DNA of 58,109 nt, taken from Oceanicola sp. S124 (GTDB taxonomy: Bacteria > Pseudomonadota > Alphaproteobacteria > Rhodobacterales > Rhodobacteraceae). The stretch lies in contig NZ_AFPM01000170.1 in NCBI RefSeq assembly GCF_000220565.1, positions 1-58,109 of the forward strand. The letters are read 5' to 3'. The notes below the pieces were generated by a model. It ran no database searches. It was not told where the DNA came from and saw only the letters and a list, made by a program, of their open reading frames with translations. The number at the start of each line of letters is the position of its first letter. Within the stretch, counting starts at the first letter, position 1. The position numbers and the translations under genes were made by a program. Shown piece by piece: positions 1 through 7,861 of the stretch.

Positions 1-1129
1 GCCACAGCGGCGTGTCCGGCCCGACGGTCGAGAGCGCCAGCAGCGCCACCGCCAGCACCACGGTCGAGACATTGGGCAGGAACTTGTAGCGGCCCGTATA
101 GGTCATCACCCGCCCCGCCGTGAACGACAGCGATATCAGCCCGGCCATCATCGCGATCATGTAGAGACCGCTTTCCGCCGGGGGCACGCCCTTCACCACC
201 TGCAGGAACATCGGGATGAACGAGATCGTGCCGAACATCGCCATGCCGATCAGCAGGTTGACGCCATTGGCCGCGACGAAGTTGCGGATGCGGAACAGGG
301 GCAGCGGCAGCACCGGCTCGGCGGCATGGGCCTCGGCCCAAATGAAGCCCGCCAGAGACAGGGCGACGGTGGCAAGCAGCACCGCCATCGGCGTGGATCC
401 CCAGGCCAGGGTCGAGCCGCCCAGCGTCGCCACCAGCACGATGGAGGACAGCAGCAGCATCAGCAGCACCGCGCCCAGGTAGTCCATCCTGTGCTTCATG
501 TGATCGTCGCGGGACTTCAGCGTGCGGGTCAGCACGGCAAAGGCGGCAATGCCGAAGGGGATGTTGACGAAGAAGATCCAGTGCCAGCCCACGGTCTGCA
601 CCAGGAAGCCGCCGACCAGCGGCCCCAGCACGGTCGAGACGCCGAAGACGCCCGACAGCATGCCCTGCGCCTTGGCGCGTTCGCGCGGGGGCAGCAGGTC
701 GGCCACCACGGCCATCGAGACCACGATCAGCGAGCCGCCGCCGAACCCCTGCACCACCCGGCCAAGCACCAGCATCGGCATGTTCCAGGCCGCACCGGCG
801 ATCCAGCCGCCGACCAGGAAGATGCCGATGGCGCATTGCAGCACGATCTTTCGGCCGTACATGTCGCCCAGCTTGCCCGCGATCGGCGCGCCGATCGTCG
901 AGGCCAGCAGGTAGGCCGTGACGACCCAGGTGATATAGCTCAAGCCCCCCAGATCGCTGACGATCTCGGGAAGGGCGGTGGCCACGATGCTCTGCCCGGT
1001 CGAGGCCAGGAAGAGCGTCAGCGCCACGGTAATCATCACGACGCGGCGCAGGGCGGGGTCCGGCACGCCAGCGCCTTCGCCGGCTGCTGAAATCGGCGCC
1101 ATCTTTGCGCCTTCGGAAGGGGTACTCAT
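1..1129 (-). CDS. DHA2-type MFS drug exporter (3' end cut by window)
   Basis: The minus-strand frame starts at an ATG at 1129 and is still open at base 1, so about 376 residues of a protein of usually 450-550 are visible. It is a hydrophobic multi-span protein. The first helix contains 'FLASTGQSIVATALPEI', followed by 'LASTIGAPIAGKLGDMYGRK', the loop 2-3 signature of the major facilitator superfamily, then 'GRVVQGFGGGSLI' and 'GVSTVLGPLVGGFL' (motif C of drug antiporters). These place it in the 14-helix DHA2 (EmrB/QacA) group, which exports hydrophobic drugs with proton antiport across the inner membrane. It is divergent from a MarR-type gene, the usual arrangement for a repressor-controlled exporter. 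The substrate cannot be inferred. Confidence 0.88.
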   Translation of the reverse strand, partial: MSTPSEGAKMAPISAAGEGAGVPDPALRRVVMITVALTLFLASTGQSIVATALPEIVSDLGGLSYITWVVTAYLLASTIGAPIAGKLGDMYGRKIVLQCAIGIFLVGGWIAGAAWNMPMLVLGRVVQGFGGGSLIVVSMAVVADLLPPRERAKAQGMLSGVFGVSTVLGPLVGGFLVQTVGWHWIFFVNIPFGIAAFAVLTRTLKSRDDHMKHRMDYLGAVLLMLLLSSIVLVATLGGSTLAWGSTPMAVLLATVALSLAGFIWAEAHAAEPVLPLPLFRIRNFVAANGVNLLIGMAMFGTISFIPMFLQVVKGVPPAESGLYMIAMMAGLISLSFTAGRVMTYTGRYKFLPNVSTVVLAVALLALSTVGPDTPLW

Positions 1130-1221
1130 GACGGTCTGGCTCTTGTATGTCCGGCGTCCGTGCGGCCCCGACGGGAACAGGTGACAGAGCCGCGCACGCC
1201 TTGATAAACTGGATTGGCACC

Positions 1222-1250
1222 TATATATGCAGCGCGCAAATACATGTCAA
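1222..1250 (-). promoter_or_regulatory. Sigma-70 promoter of the MFS exporter, overlapping the MarR start
   Basis: On the minus strand TTGACA (1250-1245), a 17-base spacer and TATATA (1227-1222) form a near-consensus promoter. Transcription would begin near 1215 and run into the exporter at 1129. The -35 box overlaps the ATG at 1244 proposed for the MarR gene. In the plus direction TTGATA (1201-1206) and TATATA (1223-1228), 16 bases apart, form a second, overlapping promoter, so one bound regulator could cover both. This is a visual match only. Confidence 0.6.
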
Positions 1251-1888
1251 CGGCACGCAAATGCCGGACGGAGGGTAGAGCAATAGCCATTCGAGAAGAG
1301 GATCTGGCCGCACTTCTTGCCGAAGCGGGCATCCCCGAGAGCGCCACGCGTCATGCGCTGGCCATCGACGCCGTGCTGCAGAAGTGGCGCCGCCGCGTCG
1401 GCCGCCGCGAGCTGGGCAAGATGGCCCTGGAACGCCTGGAGCTGGACATCGACCTGCCCAAGCTCGACGTGCTCATGGCCACCAGCGCCCCGATCAACGA
1501 GTTCGGCGCCGACGAGGGCGAAACCATGGTCTCGACCATCGCCTGCCGCCTGTCGATCGACCCCTCGCGCGCCTCGCGGCTGGTCTCGGACCTCATCGGG
1601 CAGGGCTATCTCAGGCGCGGCGTCAGCCAGCAGGACGCCCGCCGCACCATTGTCGAGCTGACCGACAAGGGCCGCCTGACGGTCGAGGCGGTGCGGACAC
1701 TGAAGTTCATGATCCTCGGCGACTACATCAAGAACTGGGACAGCGAGGAGGTCGACCGCTTCGTCCCCCTGCTCGACCGCTTCTCGACCTGGTCCGAGGA
1801 GGCGGCGCAGAAGGATCAGGCCCGTTTCGCCCCGACAATCGACGCCCTGCGCAGTCAGCTGAAAGCGGTCGACGAGGATCAGGGTTGA
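1244..1888 (+). CDS. MarR-family transcriptional regulator
   Basis: A 214-residue winged-helix protein. The central segment runs from 'LDVLMATSAP' through 'STIACRLSIDPSRASRLVSDLIGQGYL' (recognition helix) to 'RRGVSQQDARRTIVELTDKG', the DNA-binding wing typical of MarR. A helical C-terminal dimer region follows. The gene is divergent from the DHA2 exporter and most likely represses it in response to the exporter's ligand. The start is uncertain. ATG 1244 lies inside the opposing promoter and TTG 1214 is also in frame. The only good ribosome site, GGAGG near 1270, precedes in-frame ATA and ATT codons rather than ATG. Confidence 0.85.
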   Translation: MSTARKCRTEGRAIAIREEDLAALLAEAGIPESATRHALAIDAVLQKWRRRVGRRELGKMALERLELDIDLPKLDVLMATSAPINEFGADEGETMVSTIACRLSIDPSRASRLVSDLIGQGYLRRGVSQQDARRTIVELTDKGRLTVEAVRTLKFMILGDYIKNWDSEEVDRFVPLLDRFSTWSEEAAQKDQARFAPTIDALRSQLKAVDEDQG

Positions 1889-1951
1889 CCTTCCCCGCCC
1901 AGGCCTCCTAGCTCCTGCCGTCCCCCCGCGGGACGACAGGAGGACCAAGAC

Positions 1952-2575
1952 ATGCCGCAGTTGCGCCCCTATGCGCCCCGAGACCTCGATGCGCTCTACC
2001 GGATCTGCCTCAAGACCGGCGATGCGGGCCGCGATGCCAGCGCGCTCTATGCCGAAGCGCCCCGCCTGATGGGAGAGATCTACTCGGTCCCTTATGGCGT
2101 GCTGCAACCCGACCTGGTCTTTGTCGCCGAAGACGATGAAGGCGTTGCCGGCTATGTCTCGGGCACCCCCGACACCCGCGCCTGGGAAGCCCGGCTGGAG
2201 GCCGAGTGGTGGCCCGACCGTCGTGCCCTCTACCCTGCCCCCACCGGGATCGCGCCCGCGGATCGTACGCCGCCGCAGGCCCGCGCCGCCTTCATCCATG
2301 CGCCGATACCGGCGCCCGAGGGTGTGGTCGCCCGCTACCCCGCCCATATGCACATGAACATCCTGCCCCGCCTGCAGGGCCACGGCATGGGCCGCGCCCT
2401 GTTCGAGCGCTGGTGCGAGGCTGCCCGGGCCGCAGGTGTCCGGGGGCTGCACGTGGGCGTCAACCTCGCCAATCCCGGCGGTCAGGCCTTCTGGGCCAGG
2501 TGCGGCTTTGCCCCCCTGCCCGAGGCGCTGACCGGCCCCGCCCCCGGCACCTACTGGATGGGTCAGGACATTTGA
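1952..2575 (+). CDS. GNAT-family N-acetyltransferase
   Basis: A 207-residue protein with a strong ribosome site (AGGAGG) a few bases before the ATG. The N-terminus 'LRPYAPRDLDALYRICLKTGD' is the usual first strand and helix of GNAT enzymes. 'LVFVAEDDEGVAGYVSGTPD' is strand 4, and 'LQGHGMGRALFERWCEAARA' carries the Q-x-x-G-x-G/A acetyl-CoA pyrophosphate loop, followed by 'GVNLANPGGQAFWARCGF'. The insert around residues 80-115, before the acetyl-CoA motif, resembles GNAT proteins often described as similar to the acetyltransferase domain of O-GlcNAcase-like proteins. The acetyl acceptor is unknown. Confidence 0.85.
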   Translation: MPQLRPYAPRDLDALYRICLKTGDAGRDASALYAEAPRLMGEIYSVPYGVLQPDLVFVAEDDEGVAGYVSGTPDTRAWEARLEAEWWPDRRALYPAPTGIAPADRTPPQARAAFIHAPIPAPEGVVARYPAHMHMNILPRLQGHGMGRALFERWCEAARAAGVRGLHVGVNLANPGGQAFWARCGFAPLPEALTGPAPGTYWMGQDI

Positions 2576-2626
2576 GCGCCCGCCCGGGCCTCGCCAAGCC
2601 CCGGGCCTGCGCCTATCTCTGATGGC

Positions 2627-5024
2627 ATGACCCTTCCCGCACCCTTCCCCGACTGGTTCGCCAAGCGCGGCTGGCAGACACACCCGCACCAGCAGGAGAT
2701 GCTGGCGCGCAAGGACGAGTCCGCGCTGCTGCTGATCGCGCCCACCGGGGGCGGCAAGACGCTGGCCGGCTTCCTGCCGACGCTGGTCGAACTGGCCGAT
2801 GGCGCCCACAAGGGCCTGCATACGCTCTATATCTCGCCACTGAAGGCCCTGGCCGCCGACATCCGCCGCAACCTCTGGACCCCGGTCGAAGAGATGGCTC
2901 TGCCGATCCGCATCGAGGACCGCACCGGCGACACCTCCTACACCGTCAAGCGCCGCCAGCGTGCCGACCCGCCGCATATCCTGCTGACCACGCCGGAAAG
3001 CCTCGCCCTGCTGCTCAGCTACGAGGACGCGCCGCGCATCTTCGCCGGGCTGAAGCGCGTGGTCGTGGATGAGATCCACGCCCTGGCCGAAAGCAAGCGC
3101 GGCGATCAGCTGATGCTGGCGCTGGCGCGGCTCGACCGGCTCTGCCCGGGATTGCGCCGCGTCGGCCTCTCGGCCACGGTCGAGGATCCGCCAGCCCTCG
3201 GCACATTTCCTCGCCCGCCACCCTGATCCCTGCACCATCCTGCAGGCTGATCCGGGCCCCGAACCCGACATCTCGATGCTGCAGACCGAGGCCGCCCCGC
3301 CCTGGTCCGGCGGCGGCGGCGCCTATGCCATCCCCGAGGTGCTGGAGCAGATCCGTCGCCACCGCATCACGCTGATCTTCCACAACACCCGCGCCCAGGC
3401 CGAGATCTTCTTCCACACCCTCTGGATGGCCAACGACGAGGGCCTGCCGATCGGCATCCACCACGGCAGCCTCGACCGCCAGCAACGCGAGAGGGTGGAA
3501 AAGGCCATGGTGCAGGGGCGGCTGCGCGCCGTGGTCTGCACCGGCTCGCTGGACCTCGGGATCGACTGGGGCGACGTGGACCTGGTGATCCAGGTCGGCG
3601 CTCCGAAGAACGTCAAGCGGCTGGTGCAGCGGATCGGGCGGGCGAACCATCGCTACAACGCGCCCTCGAAGGCGCTGCTGGTGCCCGCCAACCGCTTCGA
3701 GGTCGTCGAATGCGTCGCCGCCCTGGAGGCGGTGAAGGACAACGACCTCGACGGCGACCCGCGCGGACCGGGCCCCAGGGACGTGCTCTGCCAGCAGATC
3801 CTGATCGCCGCCTGCTCGGGGCCCATCGACCCCGATGCGCTTTATTCCGAGGTCACCTCGGCCGGCCCCTACGCCGACCTCACCCGCCCGGACTACGACG
3901 CCTGCCTCGAGTTCGTCGCCACCGGCGGCTACACCCTGCGCAGCTACGACCAGTGGCAGCGTCTGAAGCAGCGCCCCGACGGCCAGTGGCAGCTGCGCGA
4001 TCCCCGCGCGGCCCAGCTGATCCGCATGAACATCGGCACGATCCAGGACAGCGACACGCTGAAGGTGCGAATGAAGCGCGGCGGCGGGCGGGCGCTCGGC
4101 GAGGTCGAAGAGGGCTTCGCCGCCAGCCTCACCCCCGGCGACACCTTCCTGATCGGCGGACGCATCGTGCGCTACGAGGGACTGCGCGAGCTGACCGTCG
4201 AGGTTTCCCGCGATCCGGGCCGCAAGCCCAAGGTCGCCGTCTTCTCGGGCACCAAGTTCGCCACCTCGACCCAGCTGTCGCACCGCATCCTGCGCATGTT
4301 CCAACAGGACAGCTGGCCCGAACTGCCCGCCGCCACCGCCGAGTGGCTGGCGCTGCAACGCGAGGTCTCGCGCCTGCCCCAGCCGGGGCGGCTGCTGGTC
4401 GAGAGCTTCCCCCATGACGGGCGCCAGCACCTCGTCGCCTATGGCTTTGCCGGCCGCAACGCGATGCAGACGCTCGGCCTGCTGCTGACCAAGCGAATGG
4501 AGGAGATGGGCCTCGCCCCCCTCGGCTTCGTCGCCACCGACTACGCCACGCTGATCTGGGGCCTGGACGCGGTGAGCGACCCGGGCCCGCTCTTCGACCG
4601 CACCGCCCTCCGCGAGGGGCTCGAGGGCTGGCTGGCCGGTAACGCGGTGATGAAACGCACCTTCCGCGCCTCGGCCACCATCGCCGGGTTGATCAACCGG
4701 GTGACGCCCCAGGCCCGCAAGTCCGGGCGGCAGGCGACGTTCTCGTCGGACATCCTCTACGACACCCTGCACCGCTACGACCCCGACCACCTACTGATGC
4801 AGGTCACCCGCGAAGAGGCGATGCGCGGCCTCGTCGATTTCGGCCGCATCGAAGAGATGCTGGACCGGATCAGCGGCATCGACCACCTCGCCCTGCCCCG
4901 CGTCACTCCGCTGGCCGCGCCGCTCTTCCTCGAGGTCGGCAAGGTGCCGGTCGAGGGCGAGGGTCGCGCCCGCCTTGAGGAAGCCGAGGCAGAGCGCCTC
5001 ATGCAGGAGGCGGGCCTCGCCTGA
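2627..5024 (+). pseudogene. Ligase-associated DEXH-box helicase (Lhr-like), single-base frameshift
   Basis: Two frames together encode a nearly complete protein of about 800 residues. Frame one (2627-3226) gives 'TPHQQEMLARKD' as a Q-motif region, Walker A 'APTGGGKT' (residues 38-45), DEIH (148-151) and 'LSATVEDPPAL' (motif III). The frame then shifts, and from about 3201 the sequence continues in another frame with 'HFLARHPDPCTILQAD', the helicase C domain ('HHGSLDRQQRERVEKAM', 'GSLDLGIDWGDVDLVIQVG', 'QRIGRANHR') and the Lhr-type C-terminal region. One surplus base near 3199-3201 explains the break. The protein belongs to the ligase-associated DNA repair set with PdeM, which lies just downstream. 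Both halves are well conserved, so this is either a very recent mutation or a sequence error. Confidence 0.85.
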
Positions 5025-5053
5025 TCCCTTGCAGGGTCGGCCTGACGGCCGAT

Positions 5054-5245
5054 GCCTCCGGCGGGAGTATTTTCAGCCTGGTGATGATGCTGGTTTCGAC
5101 AGCAGGGCGGCCTCCTTCTGCCATCGAGAGCGTGCAAGCCCTCACTGCGAAAGTCGGCCACCCGGACTGTCCCCGCCTGCATCATCACCAGGCTGAAAGT
5201 ACTTCGGGGGGAGGCGCCGCAGGCGGCGGGGGGCAGAGCCCCATT
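5054..5245. repeat. Inverted pair of a dispersed intergenic repeat (family A)
   Basis: The segment 5054-5090 (GCCTCCGGCGGGAGTATTTT then CAGCCTGGTGATGATGC) reappears in reverse orientation at 5179-5215 with few changes. The reverse copy extends into a G/C palindrome and GGGGCAGAGCCCC up to about 5245. The two copies face each other across roughly 90 bases and could form a long cruciform or RNA hairpin between the helicase gene and pdeM. A third copy lies at 23521-23600. No protein is evident here. Repeats of this form, with GGAGTATTT next to GC-rich palindromes, are familiar from Rhodobacterales intergenic DNA. Confidence 0.8.
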
Positions 5246-5294
5246 CTCTCCGGGCCCCTTGTCTTCGCCGCCACCGCTTGGCAAGACCCCTGCC

Positions 5295-5945
5295 ATGGAC
5301 GGTTACGCCTTCACCCTTGCCGGAGCCGAGCTGCTGGCCCTGCCATCCGGGGCCCTCTACTGGCCCGCGCAAGCTCTGCTTTGCGTTTCGGACCTGCACC
5401 TCGGCAAGGCCGAGCGGGTGGCGCGGCGGGCGCTCTCCCCCCTGCCCCCCTATGAGACACAGGACACCCTGACCCGGCTCGAGGAGGCGCTGGCGCTGAC
5501 CGGGGCCGAGACCGTGGTCTGCCTCGGCGACAGTTTCGATGACGATGCCGCAGCCCGCGCGCTGCCTCCGAAGGACCGGCTCTGGATCGCCACCCTGCAA
5601 GCGGGGCGGCGCTGGATCTGGATAGAGGGCAACCACGATCCGGGCCCCGTCGATCTTGGCGGAGAGCATCTGGCCGAGCTGTCTCTCGGACCGCTCACCC
5701 TCCGCCATATCGCCGAATCCGGCGCGCAGGGCGAGGTCTCGGGGCATTATCACCCCAAGGCCGGCCTGCGCGGTCGCTGGCGCCCGGCCTTCCTGCTCGA
5801 TGCTGCCCGGCTGATCCTGCCCGCCTTCGGCACCTATACCGGAGGGCTGCGCAGCGATGCCTCCGTGCTGGCCGATCTCATGGGCCCGCAGGCCGTCGCC
5901 ATCCTGACCGGAGAGGTGGCCCGCCCCATCCCAATGCCCCGCTGA
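5295..5945 (+). CDS. pdeM: Ligase-associated DNA damage response endonuclease PdeM
   Basis: A 216-residue metallophosphoesterase. All the metal-binding motifs are visible: 'SDLHLGKAE' (D33, H35), 'CLGDSFDD' (G78-D79), 'EGNHD' (N113-H115) and 'SGHYHPK' near residue 152. The family is a calcineurin-like nuclease encoded with the DEXH helicase, and often with an ATP-dependent ligase and an exonuclease, in a bacterial DNA repair module. Here only the helicase precedes it; the ligase is not in this window. I chose ATG 5295 because it begins the conserved 'GYAFTLAGAELLALPSGALYW' segment. No clear ribosome site is seen, and a TTG at 5259 is an in-frame alternative. Confidence 0.88.
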   Translation: MDGYAFTLAGAELLALPSGALYWPAQALLCVSDLHLGKAERVARRALSPLPPYETQDTLTRLEEALALTGAETVVCLGDSFDDDAAARALPPKDRLWIATLQAGRRWIWIEGNHDPGPVDLGGEHLAELSLGPLTLRHIAESGAQGEVSGHYHPKAGLRGRWRPAFLLDAARLILPAFGTYTGGLRSDASVLADLMGPQAVAILTGEVARPIPMPR

Positions 5946-6814
5946 GGACAGGCAGGCGATTTCACTTTACAAACCTTTTCGCGCGGTCGGTGCAGATTAC
6001 GGGTCATGGAGGCGGAGTCCGCAAAAAGGGAATCCCTGATGTACTTCATCAACCATCGGGCGTTGGCAAGTCTGGAAGGCCTGTTTGGTTGTCATATGGA
6101 TGATCCGAAAAGTTCATGTGCGCCGGGCTTGGACAGGCCGGGGCGGGAATGTTCGAATATCACAATCAGGCCATCTGATTGTCCGGCAGTGTCCCTTCGG
6201 CCGAGTTCCACTATCCATGCCTGGACCAAACGCGAGCGTATCCAAAAACATTCCCGCCATCCCGCGCCTGGCCGTGGGACTGATCGCCTCGAACCTGGCA
6301 GAGCGTGGCTGACCGACGAGATCCTGTGCCCAGTCCATGTGGCTCTCCCGGGTACAAGGCCGCGCCGTGCGGAGCCCTGCAGGTCTCTCGCGCCCGCGAC
6401 ACCTGGCCGGAGGGGACATGCAGATCGAGAAGCTGGCACAGACTGCCGTCTCTCCGGTCGCTTGCTACCCGAGTGCCGTCCTCAGTATCACCTGGGATGC
6501 CCTGCACGAGGCTCCGAACCCTCGTGGGCAATGGACTGCTTGCTCTGGCCACGACCCGCGCAGGGCCCCAGGCTGTTCGACCAAGCGCCGCTCTGCCCAG
6601 TCGGGCGCTCGCAGGCTGTCACGAAGCCCTCCCCCCCCCGCGGATGAGATCCCAAGCGCCCGTCTTGCAAGGCAGGTTGCCAGCGCGCGGAGGGCTACGA
6701 ATTACAGAGGAAGGACGGCTGACACTCCTGCCATGCAGGCGCGGCATGGCAGGTGTTCGATACGGTAGGGTATCCCCTACTGGCGCAAAAATAAAGCTTG
6801 TGCAAAAGACGCCG
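5946..6814. other. Gene-poor stretch with no convincing gene
   Basis: About 870 bases of visibly lower GC than the flanks. Open frames exist on both strands (the longest is 6006-6647, plus) but their translations are rich in Arg, Pro and Ser, share no recognisable motif and lack good ribosome sites, so I do not call them. The region contains a C9 tract at 6631-6639, a perfect 8-base dyad CTGCCATG/CATGGCAG (6729-6736 and 6746-6753) and GTAGGG/CCCTAC around 6766-6781. It may be decayed or foreign DNA. No tRNA, RNase P, tmRNA or SRP RNA signature was found. Confidence 0.5.
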
Positions 6815-6840
6815 GGAACTTTCTGCCGTCATGCGCCGTT
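6815..6840 (+). promoter_or_regulatory. EcfG-type (general stress) promoter match
   Basis: GGAAC (6815-6819), a 17-base spacer and CGTT (6837-6840) match the alphaproteobacterial general stress sigma factor (EcfG) consensus GGAAC-N16/17-CGTT. Transcription would start near 6847, about 30 bases before the ribosome site of the 24-residue gene at 6889. Spacing, leader length and gene order agree. Whether this organism has EcfG cannot be seen in the window. Confidence 0.5.
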
Positions 6841-6888
6841 AATTCCCCATAACGGACGATACCTCCCAAGCTGCCAAGGAGAGATGAA

Positions 6889-6963
6889 ATGAGATCCGCT
6901 GCCCTCGTCGTGTTCCCGAGCTTCGCCGCCACGGTCGCCCTGGCCGTCGCGCTGCTCGGCTGA
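6889..6963 (+). CDS. 24-residue hydrophobic micro-protein
   Basis: A very short open frame beginning 'MRSAALVVF' and ending 'LAVALLG': one basic residue followed by a hydrophobic stretch long enough for a single membrane helix. AAGGAG at 6876-6881 lies 7 bases before the ATG, an ideal spacing. An earlier ATG at 6884 would give only ATG-AAA-TGA. A GGAAC-N17-CGTT promoter lies upstream and an intrinsic terminator follows at 7021, so the unit is complete at under 210 bases. I do not recognise a family. It could be a stress-induced membrane peptide, or the transcript might act as a small RNA. The call rests on the expression signals, not on homology. Confidence 0.55.
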   Translation: MRSAALVVFPSFAATVALAVALLG

Positions 6964-7020
6964 CGTCCCCCCGCCGGGTTGCGCCCTCCCCGCGCAGCCC
7001 GGCACGTTTACCTCGGAAGG

Positions 7021-7050
7021 CCCGGACCCTCGGTCCGGGTCTTTCTGTTT
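7021..7050 (+). terminator. Intrinsic terminator after the micro-protein gene
   Basis: A perfect 8-base stem CCCGGACC/GGTCCGGG (7021-7028 and 7032-7039) with a three-base loop is followed by TCTTTCTGTTT. It ends the plus-strand micro-gene transcript and lies just before the stop of the convergent MOSC gene. Confidence 0.75.
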
Positions 7051-7055
7051 CCGGG

Positions 7056-7664
7056 TCAGGCTTTGGCGCCCTCCAGTGCCGCCTCCATATGCGCCCATGC
7101 GGGCTGGGAGGGGACATGCAGCCGCACCTCCTCTCCGACCGAGAAGGTTCCCTCGCGCTCGACCCAGGCGGTGACGCCGCGCCGCCCCTTCGCCGCCGAC
7201 TTGAACAGCTTGCCGTGACCGGGCTGCACCTTCTCGATCTCGCGCGCGGGAAGCTGGCAGGGCCGGTTTTCCATGTCGACGGTCAGCGTCGCCCCGGAGG
7301 CGGCCTGCAGCCGGGACGAGGGCGGGATATGGCTGAAGTCCGGAATCCCCTCGATCACCATCGTGCTGCCCAGCAGGGCGGGATCCAGGCTCCCGACCCC
7401 CATGGCGCGGGCGATCTCGGCCAGCTCCTCGGCCGAGATCACCGAGAACTGGCGCACATTGCGGATCTCGGTATCGCGGGGATACTGCGTCAGCACCCGC
7501 GAGCAGGAGGGTCGTGTCAGCCCGCCGTGGTCTTCGCCCTCGGGGCCGTCGAACCCGGCGCGCAGGCTTTGCAAAGGCAGCGAGGGCAGACCCGCCGCGC
7601 GGTCCGGCACGGTGCCGAGCCAGGTGATGCGTCCGGTGAACTTGGTGGCGATGAGCGCGGGCAT
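7056..7664 (-). CDS. MOSC domain-containing protein
   Basis: A 202-residue protein starting 'MPALIATKFTGRITWLGTVP', with an AGGAGAC ribosome site just upstream of ATG 7664. It contains the MOSC-type segments 'HGGLTRPSCSRV' and 'RDTEIRNVRQFSVISAEELAEIA', then 'GIPDFSHIPPSSRLQAASGATLTVDMENRPCQLPAREIE' and 'RRGVTAWVEREG'. MOSC is a beta-strand fold named after molybdenum cofactor sulfurase; stand-alone members bind molybdenum cofactor or act in molybdoenzyme-linked reactions. The invariant cysteine of the domain is plausibly the one in 'NRPCQLPA'. The substrate is unknown. The gene converges with the micro-gene. Confidence 0.85.
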   Translation of the reverse strand: MPALIATKFTGRITWLGTVPDRAAGLPSLPLQSLRAGFDGPEGEDHGGLTRPSCSRVLTQYPRDTEIRNVRQFSVISAEELAEIARAMGVGSLDPALLGSTMVIEGIPDFSHIPPSSRLQAASGATLTVDMENRPCQLPAREIEKVQPGHGKLFKSAAKGRRGVTAWVEREGTFSVGEEVRLHVPSQPAWAHMEAALEGAKA

Positions 7665-7861
7665 GGGGGTCTCCTGTGGGGTCTGTGCCGATCCGGGTCT
7701 GGCGGCAGGTTCCCCGCCCGAGGCGCCGAGGGCAAGCCGAAAGCGCCCGGCCGGCGATGACCTGAAGGACTTCCTGCGCGCAACGGCCGGCAACAGGAAG
7801 GAAAGAAAAGGAAAAGGCCAGGGCGTTGCCCCGGCCTCTTCTCGCATCTGGTTTCGTCGGA

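Noticed and set aside
1247..3271. Long minus-strand frame of 674 codons
   Set aside because: It is antisense to the MarR, GNAT and helicase genes, which have clear motifs. Long opposite frames are expected in DNA of this GC content.
6276..6300. GTTCGAG-like T-loop on the minus strand
   Set aside because: The flanking arms do not pair and no acceptor or anticodon stem is found, so it is not a tRNA.
6006..6647. Open frame of 213 codons on the plus strand
   Set aside because: The translation is Arg/Pro/Ser-rich without motifs, the start has no ribosome site, and competing frames on the other strand are as long. It is probably non-coding.
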